The notes beneath the pieces were generated by a model that was not told the DNA's origin, did not search any database, and was given only the letters and a program-made list of their open reading frames with translations. A stretch of 64,000 nucleotides of DNA. It comes from Streptomyces sp. NBC_01232 (GTDB lineage: Bacteria; Actinomycetota; Actinomycetes; Streptomycetales; Streptomycetaceae). The position numbers and the translations under genes are program-made. The stretch is from NCBI RefSeq assembly GCF_035989885.1, contig NZ_CP108518.1, positions 2,918,501 to 2,982,500 of the forward strand, given 5' to 3'. Positions 26,644-35,022 of this stretch are shown in pieces; position 1 is the first letter of the stretch, and each line of letters begins with the position of its first letter.

Positions 26644-28220
26644 CGGACCACCGTTCCGAAGGTGTTGCGGTCGGCGGGCAGACCGCCCTCGCCGGGCTTG
26701 AACGTCTCGGTGGGGGCGCCGCCCGTGCCGCTGATCGTCCACGGGAACACGTAGACCGCGTGGCCCGCGGCGGGGCCGTACGGCATGCCCACGTAGACGC
26801 CGGCCGCTCCGCCGCCGATGCTCATCCCGGCGTACTCGCGCGGGGCCTCGGGCGTCGGGATCTCGGAGCCGGGCTCCAGGATCTTGTCGGTCTCGCCGGG
26901 CGCTCCGACCATCCCGAACATGTGCACCACGCCCCGGTCGACGACGCCGTTGGCGCCGTCCTCACCCGGGACGCCCACGGCGAGCTTGACGTTGGCGCCG
27001 GTGCTCGTGCTGGTCGGGGCGGTGTTGTAGGCGGCGACGCGCTGGCCGAAGTAGTCGCCCGCCTCGGACTCGCCGCCGACGTCGGTGGTGTTCTGGTCGA
27101 TCCAGGCGAGCTCGGTGTACGCACCCGCCGCGTCGATCTTGAACACCTGGACGGCGCCCGCGTCGACGGTCGTGGACAGGTCCTCGCCCGGGATTCCGAC
27201 GGCGATGAGGGACTCGGTGGTGCTGGTGGCTCCGGCGGCGCGGTAGGAGGTCGCGGACAGCGCCCGGCCGAAGCCGTCGCCGGTCTCGCAGGCACCGAGC
27301 ACGTTGGGCGTGTCCTGAGTGATCACGTTGAGCGGCTTGGGGTAGCCCGCCGTGAGGGCGTGGCTGAAGATCGTCACTGCGCCGGATTCGGCGATGGTGC
27401 CCTGGGCCTCGCCCGGGGAGCCGACCGCGAGGTGGGTCGCGGTGGCCGCGACGGTGGTGCCGAAGCGGTCGTACTCCTCCTTGGCGTCGGGCACGGCTCC
27501 CGCGTTGGTGGTCTCCTGCGTGACGAGCGTGGCCGTCATGGTGGTCGAGCCGGAGATGTAGAGGAAGGCGCCCGCGTCCACCGTGGTGCCGACGTCCTCG
27601 CCGGGCACGCCGGCGACGAGGAACGGCACACCGGCCGAGGTCTTGCCCGCGGCGAGGGAGTAGCCCGTCCAGTCGTACGACTCGGAGCCGATGGCGGAGA
27701 TCAGGCCTGCGCCCTGGACGTACTCGACGCTCGCCTTGCCGGCGGCCAGGCCGGTGGGCGAGCCGTGGACGACGACGATCCGGCCGGCGTCGATGCCCGC
27801 GCCGGTGCCGACGTCCTCGTAGGGCGTTCCGATGGCGAGGTCGCTGCAGCCGTCGAGGTCGGCGTCGTACACGGCCATCGAGTAGCCGAACTGGTCGCCC
27901 GCCTCGGACCCCCCGGACTTGGCGGTCTCCTGGGTCAGCGCCAGGACTCCCTTGCCGCCGCCGTACACGATGTGCACGACCCCGGCCTTGGAGACGCCGT
28001 TGGCGGTGGCCTCGGGGTCCGCGATCGCGGTGTCCCGGATGCCGTCCCCGTTGAAGTCCGATTCGGCCCCGGAGCAGCCGGCGGCCGCGGTGGCCGTGCT
28101 CACGAGGGGGGTCGGTCCTGCCGTCAGGGTCAGGGTGAGGGCCGTGGCCGCCAGGGCCCACGATCCTCTGGCGGCACGCCGCCTGGCCGCGCCGTGCGGC
28201 GCGGTTGTCGCTCTGCTCAC
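26640..28220 (-). CDS. Secreted FG-GAP (integrin alpha-like) repeat protein
   Basis: The 526-residue protein begins at a GTG (MSRATTAPHGAARRRAARGS) with a weak GGAAC upstream, then a signal peptide (LAATALTLTLTAGPTPLV). FG-GAP/beta-propeller repeats carry calcium-type loops DFNGDGIRDTAIADP, DADLDGCSDLAIGTP and repeated GVPGEDVGTTVDAGA-like segments (around 205, 335, 420), suggesting a seven-bladed propeller covering nearly the whole mature protein. Its stop overlaps the LamG gene start by 4 bases, so it is the first gene of the toxin operon. Extracellular adhesion or scaffold function is inferred from the fold class only. Confidence 0.88.
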   Translation of the reverse strand: MSRATTAPHGAARRRAARGSWALAATALTLTLTAGPTPLVSTATAAAGCSGAESDFNGDGIRDTAIADPEATANGVSKAGVVHIVYGGGKGVLALTQETAKSGGSEAGDQFGYSMAVYDADLDGCSDLAIGTPYEDVGTGAGIDAGRIVVVHGSPTGLAAGKASVEYVQGAGLISAIGSESYDWTGYSLAAGKTSAGVPFLVAGVPGEDVGTTVDAGAFLYISGSTTMTATLVTQETTNAGAVPDAKEEYDRFGTTVAATATHLAVGSPGEAQGTIAESGAVTIFSHALTAGYPKPLNVITQDTPNVLGACETGDGFGRALSATSYRAAGATSTTESLIAVGIPGEDLSTTVDAGAVQVFKIDAAGAYTELAWIDQNTTDVGGESEAGDYFGQRVAAYNTAPTSTSTGANVKLAVGVPGEDGANGVVDRGVVHMFGMVGAPGETDKILEPGSEIPTPEAPREYAGMSIGGGAAGVYVGMPYGPAAGHAVYVFPWTISGTGGAPTETFKPGEGGLPADRNTFGTVVR

Positions 28221-28385
28221 GTAGTGGTTCCGTTTTCGTCGATTTCGAAGCTGCTGAGCGGCAGCCGGAAACCAGGAAGGAGCAACGGAACGTGAAAGAT
28301 GTGCATCAAAGAGCGACGCGGGCGCGGGTCAGTGCGCGTGCGTCGGCCCATCCCCCCGCTCGCCAGGGATCCCCCCGTGACAAGC

Positions 28386-28455
28386 CGCTTGACAGCAAGC
28401 GTTGAGCCACTGTGGCGTGAACTCGCCCGCTGAACAAGAGTCAATGTCCGACATT
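28386..28455 (-). promoter_or_regulatory. Two short dyads upstream of the toxin operon
   Basis: AATGTCCGACATT (28443-28455) is a perfect 6+6 palindrome around one base. On the minus strand the sequence TTGACT starts inside it and could be a -35 box, though no good -10 follows at 17-18 bases. A second dyad CGCTTG-ACAG-CAAGCG lies at 28386-28401. The region 28221-28501 has no gene and must contain the operon promoter and leader. Confidence 0.35.
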
Positions 28456-28501
28456 AGGTGATCCAGACTCCTAACGGATTGATCACATCCGGAAAAGAAA
28501 T

Positions 28502-28537
28502 GGCCCTGCCCGGCACCAACTGGTGCCGGGCAGGGCC
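28502..28537 (-). terminator. Rho-independent terminator of rne
   Basis: Perfect 17-bp arms (28502-28518 and 28521-28537) with a 2-base loop lie 23 bp after the rne stop. On the minus strand the stem is followed by ATTTCTTTT, a U-tract rare in this GC-rich genome. Confidence 0.92.
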
Positions 28538-28560
28538 GTTTTGAACCGTACGCCGCGAAA

Positions 28561-31500
28561 TCAGCCCTCGGTCGGAGCCGAGACGGACGGCGGCGTCTGC
28601 TGCTCCGCCGCCGCGGTCTTCTTCGTCGTCCGCTTCGCCGCGGTCTTCTTGGTCGTGGCCGCCTTCTTGGTCACGGTCTTCTTGGCGGCCGCCGCCTTCT
28701 TGGCCGGAGCCTTCTTCGCCGCGGGCGCCTTCTTGGCCGGAGCCTTCTTGGCGGCCTTCTTGGCCGGTGCGGCCTCCTCGGCGGGAGCGGCTTCCCCGGC
28801 CGGCGCCGCGACCTCGGTCACCGGGGTCTCCACGACCACCACGGCGGCCTCCGCCGCACCTGCCGGGGAACCGGCGGGCGCGGTGGCCTTACGGGTGGCG
28901 CGGCGGCGCGGACGGGCCGGAGCGGCCTCCACGACGGGAGCCTCCTCGACCTCGGCAACGGCGACGGGCTCGGCCTCCACGACGGGCTCGGGCTCCGGCA
29001 CGACGACCGGCTCAGGCTCGACGACCGGCTCCGGGGCCACCTCGGCCGCGGGCGCCGGGGCGCCCGCCGGGGCGGTGGCCTTACGGGTCGCCCGGCGACG
29101 GGTACGGCCCTTCGGCGCGGCCTCCTCGACCGGGGCGACCGGGGCGGCCTCCACGGCTTCGACAGCCTCGACGACGACCTCGGCGGCCGGCTCCAGGACG
29201 GTGTCGGCCGGCTCGGCCACCGGCTCGGCGACGACCTCGGCCACGGGGGCCGGAGCCTGCGCCGGAGTCACCGCACCGCGCGGGGCGCCCGCCGGAGCGG
29301 TCGCCTTGCGGGTGGCACGACGCCGGTTGCGGCGGCCGCTGATGCCCGCGGCGGCCTCGGCCTCGGCCGGGCTGCCGTAGAGCTCCTCGTCCGCGACGAA
29401 CTCCGGCTCGGGCAGGGCCCGCGGCGCAGCGGCCTCCGCGGCCACCTCGGCCTCGGATTCAAAGCCCTCCGTGTCGACCGTCTCGACCTCGTGGTCGTGC
29501 TGGTCGAACTCGCCACGGCCACCGCGGCGCTTCGAGCGCTTGCCGTTGCCACCGCCGCCGACCACGGTCGGCGTCTCCATGTGGACGATGACACCGCGGC
29601 CGTTGCAGTGGACGCAGGTCTCGGAGAAGGACTCCAGCAGACCCTGGCCCACCCGCTTGCGGGTCATCTGGACCAGGCCCAGCGAGGTGACCTCGGCCAC
29701 CTGGTGCTTCGTACGGTCACGGCCCAGGCACTCCAGCATGCGCCGCAGGACCAGGTCGCGGTTGGACTCCAGGACCATGTCGATGAAGTCGATGACGACG
29801 ATGCCGCCCAGGTCGCGCAGCCGCAGCTGGCGCACGATCTCCTCGGCCGCCTCCAGGTTGTTCCTGGTGACGGTCTCCTCGAGGTTGCCGCCCTGACCGG
29901 TGAACTTGCCGGTGTTGACGTCGATGACGATCATCGCCTCGGTCTTGTCGATCACGAGGGAACCGCCCGAGGGCAGCCACACCTTGCGGTCGAGCGCCTT
30001 GGCGAGCTGCTCGTCGATCCGGTACGTCGCGAAGACGTCGACCTCGGAGGTCCAGCGGGACAGCCGGTCGGCCAGGTCCGGGGCCACGTGGTTCACGTAG
30101 CCGTGGATGGTCTCCCAGGCGCTGTCACCGCTGACGATGACCTTCGAGAAGTCCTCGTTGAAGATGTCGCGCACGACGCGGACGGTCATGTCCGGTTCGC
30201 CGTACAGCAGGCTCGGCGAAGAGGTCGAGATCTGCTTCGACTTCTTCTGGATGTCCTCCCACTGGGCCTGCAGACGCTCGACGTCGCGGCGCAGCTCGTC
30301 CTCGCTCGCACCCTCGGCGGCGGTGCGCACGATGACGCCCGCGTCCTCGGGGACGATCTTCTTGAGGATGGTCTTCAGGCGCGCGCGCTCGGTGTCGGGC
30401 AGCTTGCGGCTGATGCCGGTCATCGAGCCTTCGGGCACGTAGACCAGGTAGCGGCCGGGCAGCGAGACCTGGCTGGTCAGGCGGGCGCCCTTGTGGCCGA
30501 TCGGGTCCTTGGTGACCTGCACGAGGACCGACTGGCCGGACTTGAGGGCGGACTCGATGCGGCGCGGCCCGTTGGCCATGCCGAGCGCCTCGAAGTTGAC
30601 CTCACCGGCGTACAGGACGGCGTTGCGGCCCTTGCCGATGTCGATGAAGGCGGCCTCCATCGACGGCAGCACGTTCTGGACCTTGCCCAGGTAGACGTTG
30701 CCGACGTACGAGGTGGCTTCTTCCTTGTTGACGTAGTGCTCGACGAGCACGTTGTCCTCGAGGACGCCGATCTGGGTGCGCTCGCCGGCCTGGCGGACGA
30801 CCATGACGCGCTCCACGGCCTCACGGCGGGCCAGGAACTCGGCCTCGGTGATGATCGGAACGCGGCGGCGGCCCTGCTCGCGGCCCTCGCGGCGGCGCTG
30901 CTTCTTCGCCTCCAGGCGGGTCGAGCCCTTGATGGACTGGACCTCGTCGGACGGCTCGGCCTTCTCGCGGGCCGGGCGCGGCTCGCGGACCTTGACGACG
31001 GTACGGACGCCGTCCTCGTCGCCCGCTTCGGCGGTGTCGGCCGCGCTCTCGCCACTGCGACGACGGCGACGGCGACGGCGGCGGCTGGAGCTGGAGCCGA
31101 GTGCCTCCTCGGCGTCCTCGTCCTCTTCCTCCTCGCCCTCCTGGTCGGCGGCGTCCTGCTCGGCGGTCTCGGCCTCTTCCTCGGCGGACTCGTCGAGGTC
31201 GGCGGCCTCACCGCGACGGCGACGACGGCCACCGCGACGGCGACGGCGCGAGGGGCGCTCGCCCGACTCGTCGCCCTCCTCGAAGTCCGCGGACTCCTCG
31301 TCGAGCTCGGCGGCCTCGGCCTCCGGCTCCTCCTCCGCGAGCACCTCGGGAAGGGACACGGGGGCGGACTCGGCGACCGGAGCGGACTCGGCGGCGCCGC
31401 GCCCGCGGCGACGGCGACGGCCGGCGGGCTGCGCGGCGGGGGCCGGAGCGGCCGCGGCCTCGGTGACGGCCTCGAGCTCCTCCTCCTCGTCCTCCTCGAC

Positions 31501-32607
31501 CGGGGCGGCGGCGCGGGCGGCCGCGGCGGCCATGGCGGCGGTCTCCGGGGTCTGGAACATCGGCTCGGCGAAGACCGGGGCCTGGAAGACGGCCACGGCG
31601 GGACGCGCGGCGCGGCGGGTACGGGCCGGGGCGGCGGGCTCGGCGCTCTCGGCGGGCCGCTCGGCCTGCTGCGGCGCGGCGGCCGGGGCGGCGGAGCGGG
31701 TGGCGCGGCGGCGGCCGCCGCGCTTGGGCGAGTCCACGGCGTCCGCGACGGTCACGGCGCGGGTGGCCCGGGGGGCCTCCTCCGCGGCGGGAGCGGGCTC
31801 GACGGCCGGGGTCTCCACGGCGGCGGCCTCGGCGGCGGGAGCGGTCACGGCGCGGGTGGCACGACGACGGGCACGCGGAGCCGGGGCAGCCGCAGCCTCC
31901 TCCTCGACCGGCGCGGGCGCGGGCGCGGCCTCGGCTGCCGGAGCCTCCGGGGCGGCGACGGCCTCGGTCGCGGGAGCGGTCACGGCACGGGTCGCACGAC
32001 GACGGGCACGCGGAGCCGGAGCAGCCGCAGCCTCCTCCTCGACCGGCGCAGGCGCGGGCGCGGCCTCGGCTGCCGGAGCCTCCACCACAGCAGCGGCCTC
32101 AGTCGCGGGAGCGGTCACGGCACGGGTCGCACGACGACGGGCACGCGGAGCCGGAGCAGCCGCAGCCTCCTCCTCGACGACCGGCGCGGGCGCGGCCTCG
32201 GCCGCGGGGGTCTCCGGGGCGGCGACGGCGCGGGTGGCGCGGCGGCGGGCACGCGGTGCGGGAGCGGCGGACTCCTCGGCAGCGGCGGCGGGCTCGGCGG
32301 CCGGAGCCGCGGCCACGGCCGGAGCCGGGGTCTCCGCGACGACGGCCTCGGCGGCCGGAGTCACCGGAGCGGCCACGGCGCGGGTCGCGCGGCGGCGGGG
32401 ACGAGCGGGCGCGGCGGCCGGAGCGGCCTCTTCGGCGGGGGCGGCCGCAGCGGCCTCCGTCACCGGGGTCGTCTCCGCGACGGCCCCACCGGGCGGACCG
32501 GCGGGCCGGGAGGCGGCACGACGGCGACGGCGCGGCGGCAGGTTGTCGCTGGGGCTGCCGCTGTCGGCGCTACCAGCAGTGGTGATGTCGTTTTCGTTGT
32601 TGAGCAT
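28561..32607 (-). CDS. rne: Ribonuclease E/G family (RNase ES type)
   Basis: The 1348-residue protein starts at MLNNENDITT. Residues 1-590 are a disordered Ala/Pro/Glu/Arg region with duplicated blocks. Residues about 595-1020 are the catalytic core: S1 domain (NVYLGKVQNVLPSMEAAFID), VIDKTEAMIVIDVNTGKFTG and GGIVVIDFIDM with the Mg-binding Asp residues, and the zinc-link CVHCNGRG. The tail has more RRRATRKATAPAG repeats and a Lys/Ala-rich end (AKKAPAKKAPAAKK). The catalytic core in the middle of the chain is the Streptomyces RNase ES arrangement, and the length agrees with that protein. It cleaves AU-rich single-stranded RNA, processes rRNA and initiates mRNA decay; the flanks likely bind PNPase and RNA. 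Confidence 0.96.
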   Translation of the reverse strand: MLNNENDITTAGSADSGSPSDNLPPRRRRRAASRPAGPPGGAVAETTPVTEAAAAAPAEEAAPAAAPARPRRRATRAVAAPVTPAAEAVVAETPAPAVAAAPAAEPAAAAEESAAPAPRARRRATRAVAAPETPAAEAAPAPVVEEEAAAAPAPRARRRATRAVTAPATEAAAVVEAPAAEAAPAPAPVEEEAAAAPAPRARRRATRAVTAPATEAVAAPEAPAAEAAPAPAPVEEEAAAAPAPRARRRATRAVTAPAAEAAAVETPAVEPAPAAEEAPRATRAVTVADAVDSPKRGGRRRATRSAAPAAAPQQAERPAESAEPAAPARTRRAARPAVAVFQAPVFAEPMFQTPETAAMAAAAARAAAPVEEDEEEELEAVTEAAAAPAPAAQPAGRRRRRGRGAAESAPVAESAPVSLPEVLAEEEPEAEAAELDEESADFEEGDESGERPSRRRRRGGRRRRRGEAADLDESAEEEAETAEQDAADQEGEEEEDEDAEEALGSSSSRRRRRRRRRSGESAADTAEAGDEDGVRTVVKVREPRPAREKAEPSDEVQSIKGSTRLEAKKQRRREGREQGRRRVPIITEAEFLARREAVERVMVVRQAGERTQIGVLEDNVLVEHYVNKEEATSYVGNVYLGKVQNVLPSMEAAFIDIGKGRNAVLYAGEVNFEALGMANGPRRIESALKSGQSVLVQVTKDPIGHKGARLTSQVSLPGRYLVYVPEGSMTGISRKLPDTERARLKTILKKIVPEDAGVIVRTAAEGASEDELRRDVERLQAQWEDIQKKSKQISTSSPSLLYGEPDMTVRVVRDIFNEDFSKVIVSGDSAWETIHGYVNHVAPDLADRLSRWTSEVDVFATYRIDEQLAKALDRKVWLPSGGSLVIDKTEAMIVIDVNTGKFTGQGGNLEETVTRNNLEAAEEIVRQLRLRDLGGIVVIDFIDMVLESNRDLVLRRMLECLGRDRTKHQVAEVTSLGLVQMTRKRVGQGLLESFSETCVHCNGRGVIVHMETPTVVGGGGNGKRSKRRGGRGEFDQHDHEVETVDTEGFESEAEVAAEAAAPRALPEPEFVADEELYGSPAEAEAAAGISGRRNRRRATRKATAPAGAPRGAVTPAQAPAPVAEVVAEPVAEPADTVLEPAAEVVVEAVEAVEAAPVAPVEEAAPKGRTRRRATRKATAPAGAPAPAAEVAPEPVVEPEPVVVPEPEPVVEAEPVAVAEVEEAPVVEAAPARPRRRATRKATAPAGSPAGAAEAAVVVVETPVTEVAAPAGEAAPAEEAAPAKKAAKKAPAKKAPAAKKAPAKKAAAAKKTVTKKAATTKKTAAKRTTKKTAAAEQQTPPSVSAPTEG
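31879..32148 (-). repeat. 135-bp in-frame tandem repeat in rne
   Basis: Residues 154-198 and 199-243 are near-identical 45-residue units starting PRARRRATRAVTAPATEA and ending PVEEEAAAAPA. A 36-residue version precedes (118-153) and a degenerate one follows. The length of the N-terminal arm is therefore likely to vary between strains by slippage. Confidence 0.85.
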
Positions 32608-32842
32608 TGCGGGCGGTTCTCCCGTCACGCTCCCGGGCGCCGCGGCTGACTTCCGGTCCGGCACGGCTCCGCGTAATGAGCGCGGAACCGGCCTCCGGGG
32701 CGCGTTCGCCACACGGGAGCTGTAGTCCATGGCCGCCGGTTCCGTACGTGTTGTCCGTACGGCCTGGCGGAAGTCTTCAGGTCAGTGCGCGGCCCGACCC
32801 AGGTGGCTCCCGAGTGCCAGGGCTGCGCGACGACGGCGTTCC

Positions 32843-33664
32843 TTACGCGGCGGGACCTTCCGGCGCCTTCGCGTCGGCTGCTACGGCGGCCGTGGGTGGG
32901 GCGGCCGTGACAGCCTCGCGGTCGGGCGCGAGCGGGTCGGTCACCGTGCCGGACTCCTCGTCGAAGAGCCCCTGCGCCAGCCTGGTCACCGCTGAGGGGA
33001 CCGGCGGCGCCAGGTCGGCCACAGCTCGGAGACCGGACAGGACGTCGTCGGGTCGCACGGCAGGTGTCAGATGCCGAACAACCAGGCGCAGTATCGCACA
33101 GGCATTGTCCAGCGGCCTATCAGCCGGGGCGGTAAGGGCTTCCAGACTGACGACCGCGCCACGCGTGTCGAAGGTCCGCATACCGTTCTTGGTCCGACGC
33201 TGCACCTCCACGGTCTCGGCGGCGAGGAAGGCCGTCACGGCCCGCTGGGCCTCCGCGGGCTCCACGCCGTCCAGGCGCAGCTCCCAGATGGAGGCGGTCA
33301 GCCGGTCCGCGAGACCCGAGGTACGGGCCTCGACGGCGTCGATGATGTCGAGCCCGGTCGGCATCGACTCGTCGAGCAGCTCACGGAGCTTCTCGGGGTC
33401 GCGGGGCTCGGCAAGGGCGATCTCCAGGTACTCGGCCTCGCTGCCGGTCCCGGTCGGGGCGGCGTTCGCGTACGAGACGCGCGGGTGCGGGGTGAAGCCG
33501 GCCGAGTAGGCCATGGGCACTTCGGCGCGGCGCAGGGCCCGCTCGAAGGCGCGCTGGAAGTCGCGGTGGCTGGTGAACCGGAGGCGGCCGCGCTTGGTGT
33601 AGCGCAGTCGAATGCGCTGCACCACCGGTGCGGGAGGCGGGCCTTCGGGCTGTCGCTTGCCCAG
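32843..33664 (-). CDS. TIGR03936/DUF2344 radical-SAM-associated protein, possible CTG start
   Basis: The product contains IRLRYTKRGRLRFTSHRDFQRA and PMAYSAGFTPHPRVSYANAA, the N-terminal signature of the DUF2344 family found next to (or fused to) the TIGR03960 B12-binding radical-SAM proteins. From the first conventional start (GTG 33625) it has 260 residues, but no ribosome-binding site precedes that codon. A perfect AAGGAG (33678-33673) lies eight bases before a CTG at 33664, in frame, adding LGKRQPEGPPPAP. As I recall, orthologues in Streptomyces begin with a near-identical MxKRQPEGPPPAP. I therefore place the start at the CTG; GTG 33625 is the conservative alternative. Function unknown; probably a partner in RNA modification or cofactor chemistry. 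Its partner gene is 3 kb upstream, separated by inserted DNA. Confidence 0.85.
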   Translation of the reverse strand: MGKRQPEGPPPAPVVQRIRLRYTKRGRLRFTSHRDFQRAFERALRRAEVPMAYSAGFTPHPRVSYANAAPTGTGSEAEYLEIALAEPRDPEKLRELLDESMPTGLDIIDAVEARTSGLADRLTASIWELRLDGVEPAEAQRAVTAFLAAETVEVQRRTKNGMRTFDTRGAVVSLEALTAPADRPLDNACAILRLVVRHLTPAVRPDDVLSGLRAVADLAPPVPSAVTRLAQGLFDEESGTVTDPLAPDREAVTAAPPTAAVAADAKAPEGPAA

Positions 33665-33748
33665 TGGTTCTTCTCCTTGTGCGGGGCTCCGCGGCTCGCG
33701 CGTCGCCCTGAGCGTCTGGGGGCCGTCGGGCGCCGCCCTGCCTCCGGC

Positions 33749-34834
33749 TCACCCCTGCCGTTCATGGAGGGAGATCTCGGGAGCGGGCGTGTTGCCTGCG
33801 GCTGTCGTACTACCCAGAGTACGCGCCCGTGACCTCGCCGGTTCCACGGGAGGAGCACCGAACAGCGCGCGGCGCACCTCGGCCCGCGCCTCACGGACCG
33901 CGGCACGGGCGGTCCGCCAGACATCGCGCACTGCGTGCCCGACGGGGGTCAGCACATACCGGTAGACCCGGGACGCGGGCCACCCGACCAGCACCCAGCA
34001 GACCCATGAGAGCCCGCGCCACAGAGCGGCGGCGATGCGCCCGCTCACGTGCCAGGCCCATACGAGGACCTGCCCGACCGGGGTCAGGACATACCGGTGG
34101 AGGCCGTGGGCCAGCCATGCGATGCCGAGGCCGACGGGCCGCAGCAGGTACCGGTACAGCGCGACCGCCAGCCGTACGAGGCCCAGCCCGACCGGCCGCA
34201 GCAGGTACCGGTACAACGCGACCGCCAGCCATACGAGGCCGTGCCCGAGCGGGGTGAGCACGTACCGGTAAACCGCCACGGCCAGCCATCCGATCCCGCG
34301 GCCGACGGGCACGAGCACGTACCGCCACAGCCCCACCCACGGCCACACGAACAGCGCCATGCCGAGGACCCACGCGACCCAGGTGACGCCCTTGGCGAGC
34401 GGGGCGAGCAGGTACCGCAGCCCGCCCCGGCCGACCCAGGCCAGCGCCCGGCCGAGGGGAAGCAGGACGTAGGTGCTCAGGAGCCGCCCGGCCGGTGCGA
34501 ACAGGCGGTCGTACGCACCGCGGACCAGCCACGCCAGGCCCCGCCCGACCGGGGTGATCACGTAGCGCCACAACCCGACCCACGGCCATACGAGGACCAG
34601 CTTGAACAGGGTGGCCAGCAGCCATCCCAGTCCGCGGAACACCGGCTCGAGGACGTGCGCCCAGAGCGGCCCGAGAACGTGCCGGTGCACGGCTCGGCCC
34701 AGGGCGACAAGCAGTTCCCAGGCCACTCGTACGGGCAGTACGACGAGTACGGCGACGATCTTCACGGGAATCCTGATGACGCCCACCAGGCACCCGTCGC
34801 CACCGCCGACGGGAGGCCTCTTGTCCGTTTCCAT
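33749..34834 (-). CDS. Membrane protein built from 19-residue RYVLTPVG repeats
   Basis: The 361-residue product starts at an ATG with no clear ribosome-binding site (METDKRPPVGGG). After a hydrophobic start (VKIVAVLVVLPVRVAWELLV) it consists mostly of units of the pattern RYVLTPVGxGLxWLAxALY, strictly 19 residues long at 121-139, 140-158 and 171-265 (five in a row), with further copies at 90-108 and 292-306. The block VWPWVGLWRYV appears twice (82-92, 163-173). Each unit has an Arg-Tyr start, a Pro-Val-Gly turn and a hydrophobic helix with Trp, so a multi-helix membrane-embedded or membrane-surface protein is likely. The C-terminal ~55 residues are basic and hydrophilic. I recognise no known family function. 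It lies between the radical-SAM gene end copy and the DUF2344 gene. Confidence 0.8.
   Translation of the reverse strand: METDKRPPVGGGDGCLVGVIRIPVKIVAVLVVLPVRVAWELLVALGRAVHRHVLGPLWAHVLEPVFRGLGWLLATLFKLVLVWPWVGLWRYVITPVGRGLAWLVRGAYDRLFAPAGRLLSTYVLLPLGRALAWVGRGGLRYLLAPLAKGVTWVAWVLGMALFVWPWVGLWRYVLVPVGRGIGWLAVAVYRYVLTPLGHGLVWLAVALYRYLLRPVGLGLVRLAVALYRYLLRPVGLGIAWLAHGLHRYVLTPVGQVLVWAWHVSGRIAAALWRGLSWVCWVLVGWPASRVYRYVLTPVGHAVRDVWRTARAAVREARAEVRRALFGAPPVEPARSRARTLGSTTAAGNTPAPEISLHERQG
34040..34324 (-). repeat. 57-bp in-frame tandem repeat, five units
   Basis: This DNA encodes residues 171-265 of the membrane protein: five consecutive 19-codon units starting RYVLVPVG, RYVLTPLG, RYLLRPVG, RYLLRPVG, RYVLTPVG. 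The recurring DNA core on the plus strand is GCAGGTACCGGTACA and similar. Confidence 0.85.
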
Positions 34835-34897
34835 GCAGTGAAGGACACGACAGAGGGTCCCGCCCGTTGCGAGCGGGGGCCTCTCGTGACCCAAGGG

Positions 34898-34978
34898 TTA
34901 CTTCACGACGGACAGCGGCAGCAGTTTCCTGCCCGTCGGGCCGATCTGGATCTCCGTCTGCATCTGAGGAAAGACGCC
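34898..34978 (-). repeat. Copy 1 of the radical-SAM gene 3' end (left flank of recombinase)
   Basis: Read on the minus strand this segment ends in-frame with PQMQTEIQIGPTGRKLLPL, then SVVK and a TAA stop. It matches the true C-terminus at 36668-36750 (PQLDTHIQIGPTGKKLLPL, SVVNK) at roughly 80% of bases, in the same orientation. It is a truncated end without the rest of the gene. Its stop is 63 bp before the next gene start, a normal operon spacing. Confidence 0.8.
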
Positions 34979-35022
34979 CACACGCGCACATCCAGCGACA
35001 GCACCGTGTCGTTGGGAAGAAC

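Noticed and set aside
22933..26754. Plus-strand open frame of more than 1200 codons opposite the LamG gene
   Set aside because: Same artefact; the minus strand encodes a signal peptide and two LamG domains.
31879..32148. Repeats in rne considered as a CRISPR-like array
   Set aside because: They are in-frame coding duplications without unique spacers.
29491..32649. Plus-strand open frame opposite rne
   Set aside because: Low-complexity Gly/Arg/Leu translation of the antisense strand; RNase E motifs are on the minus strand.
34040..34324. 57-bp repeats considered as CRISPR or iteron array
   Set aside because: They are contiguous, in frame, and encode the 19-residue protein units.
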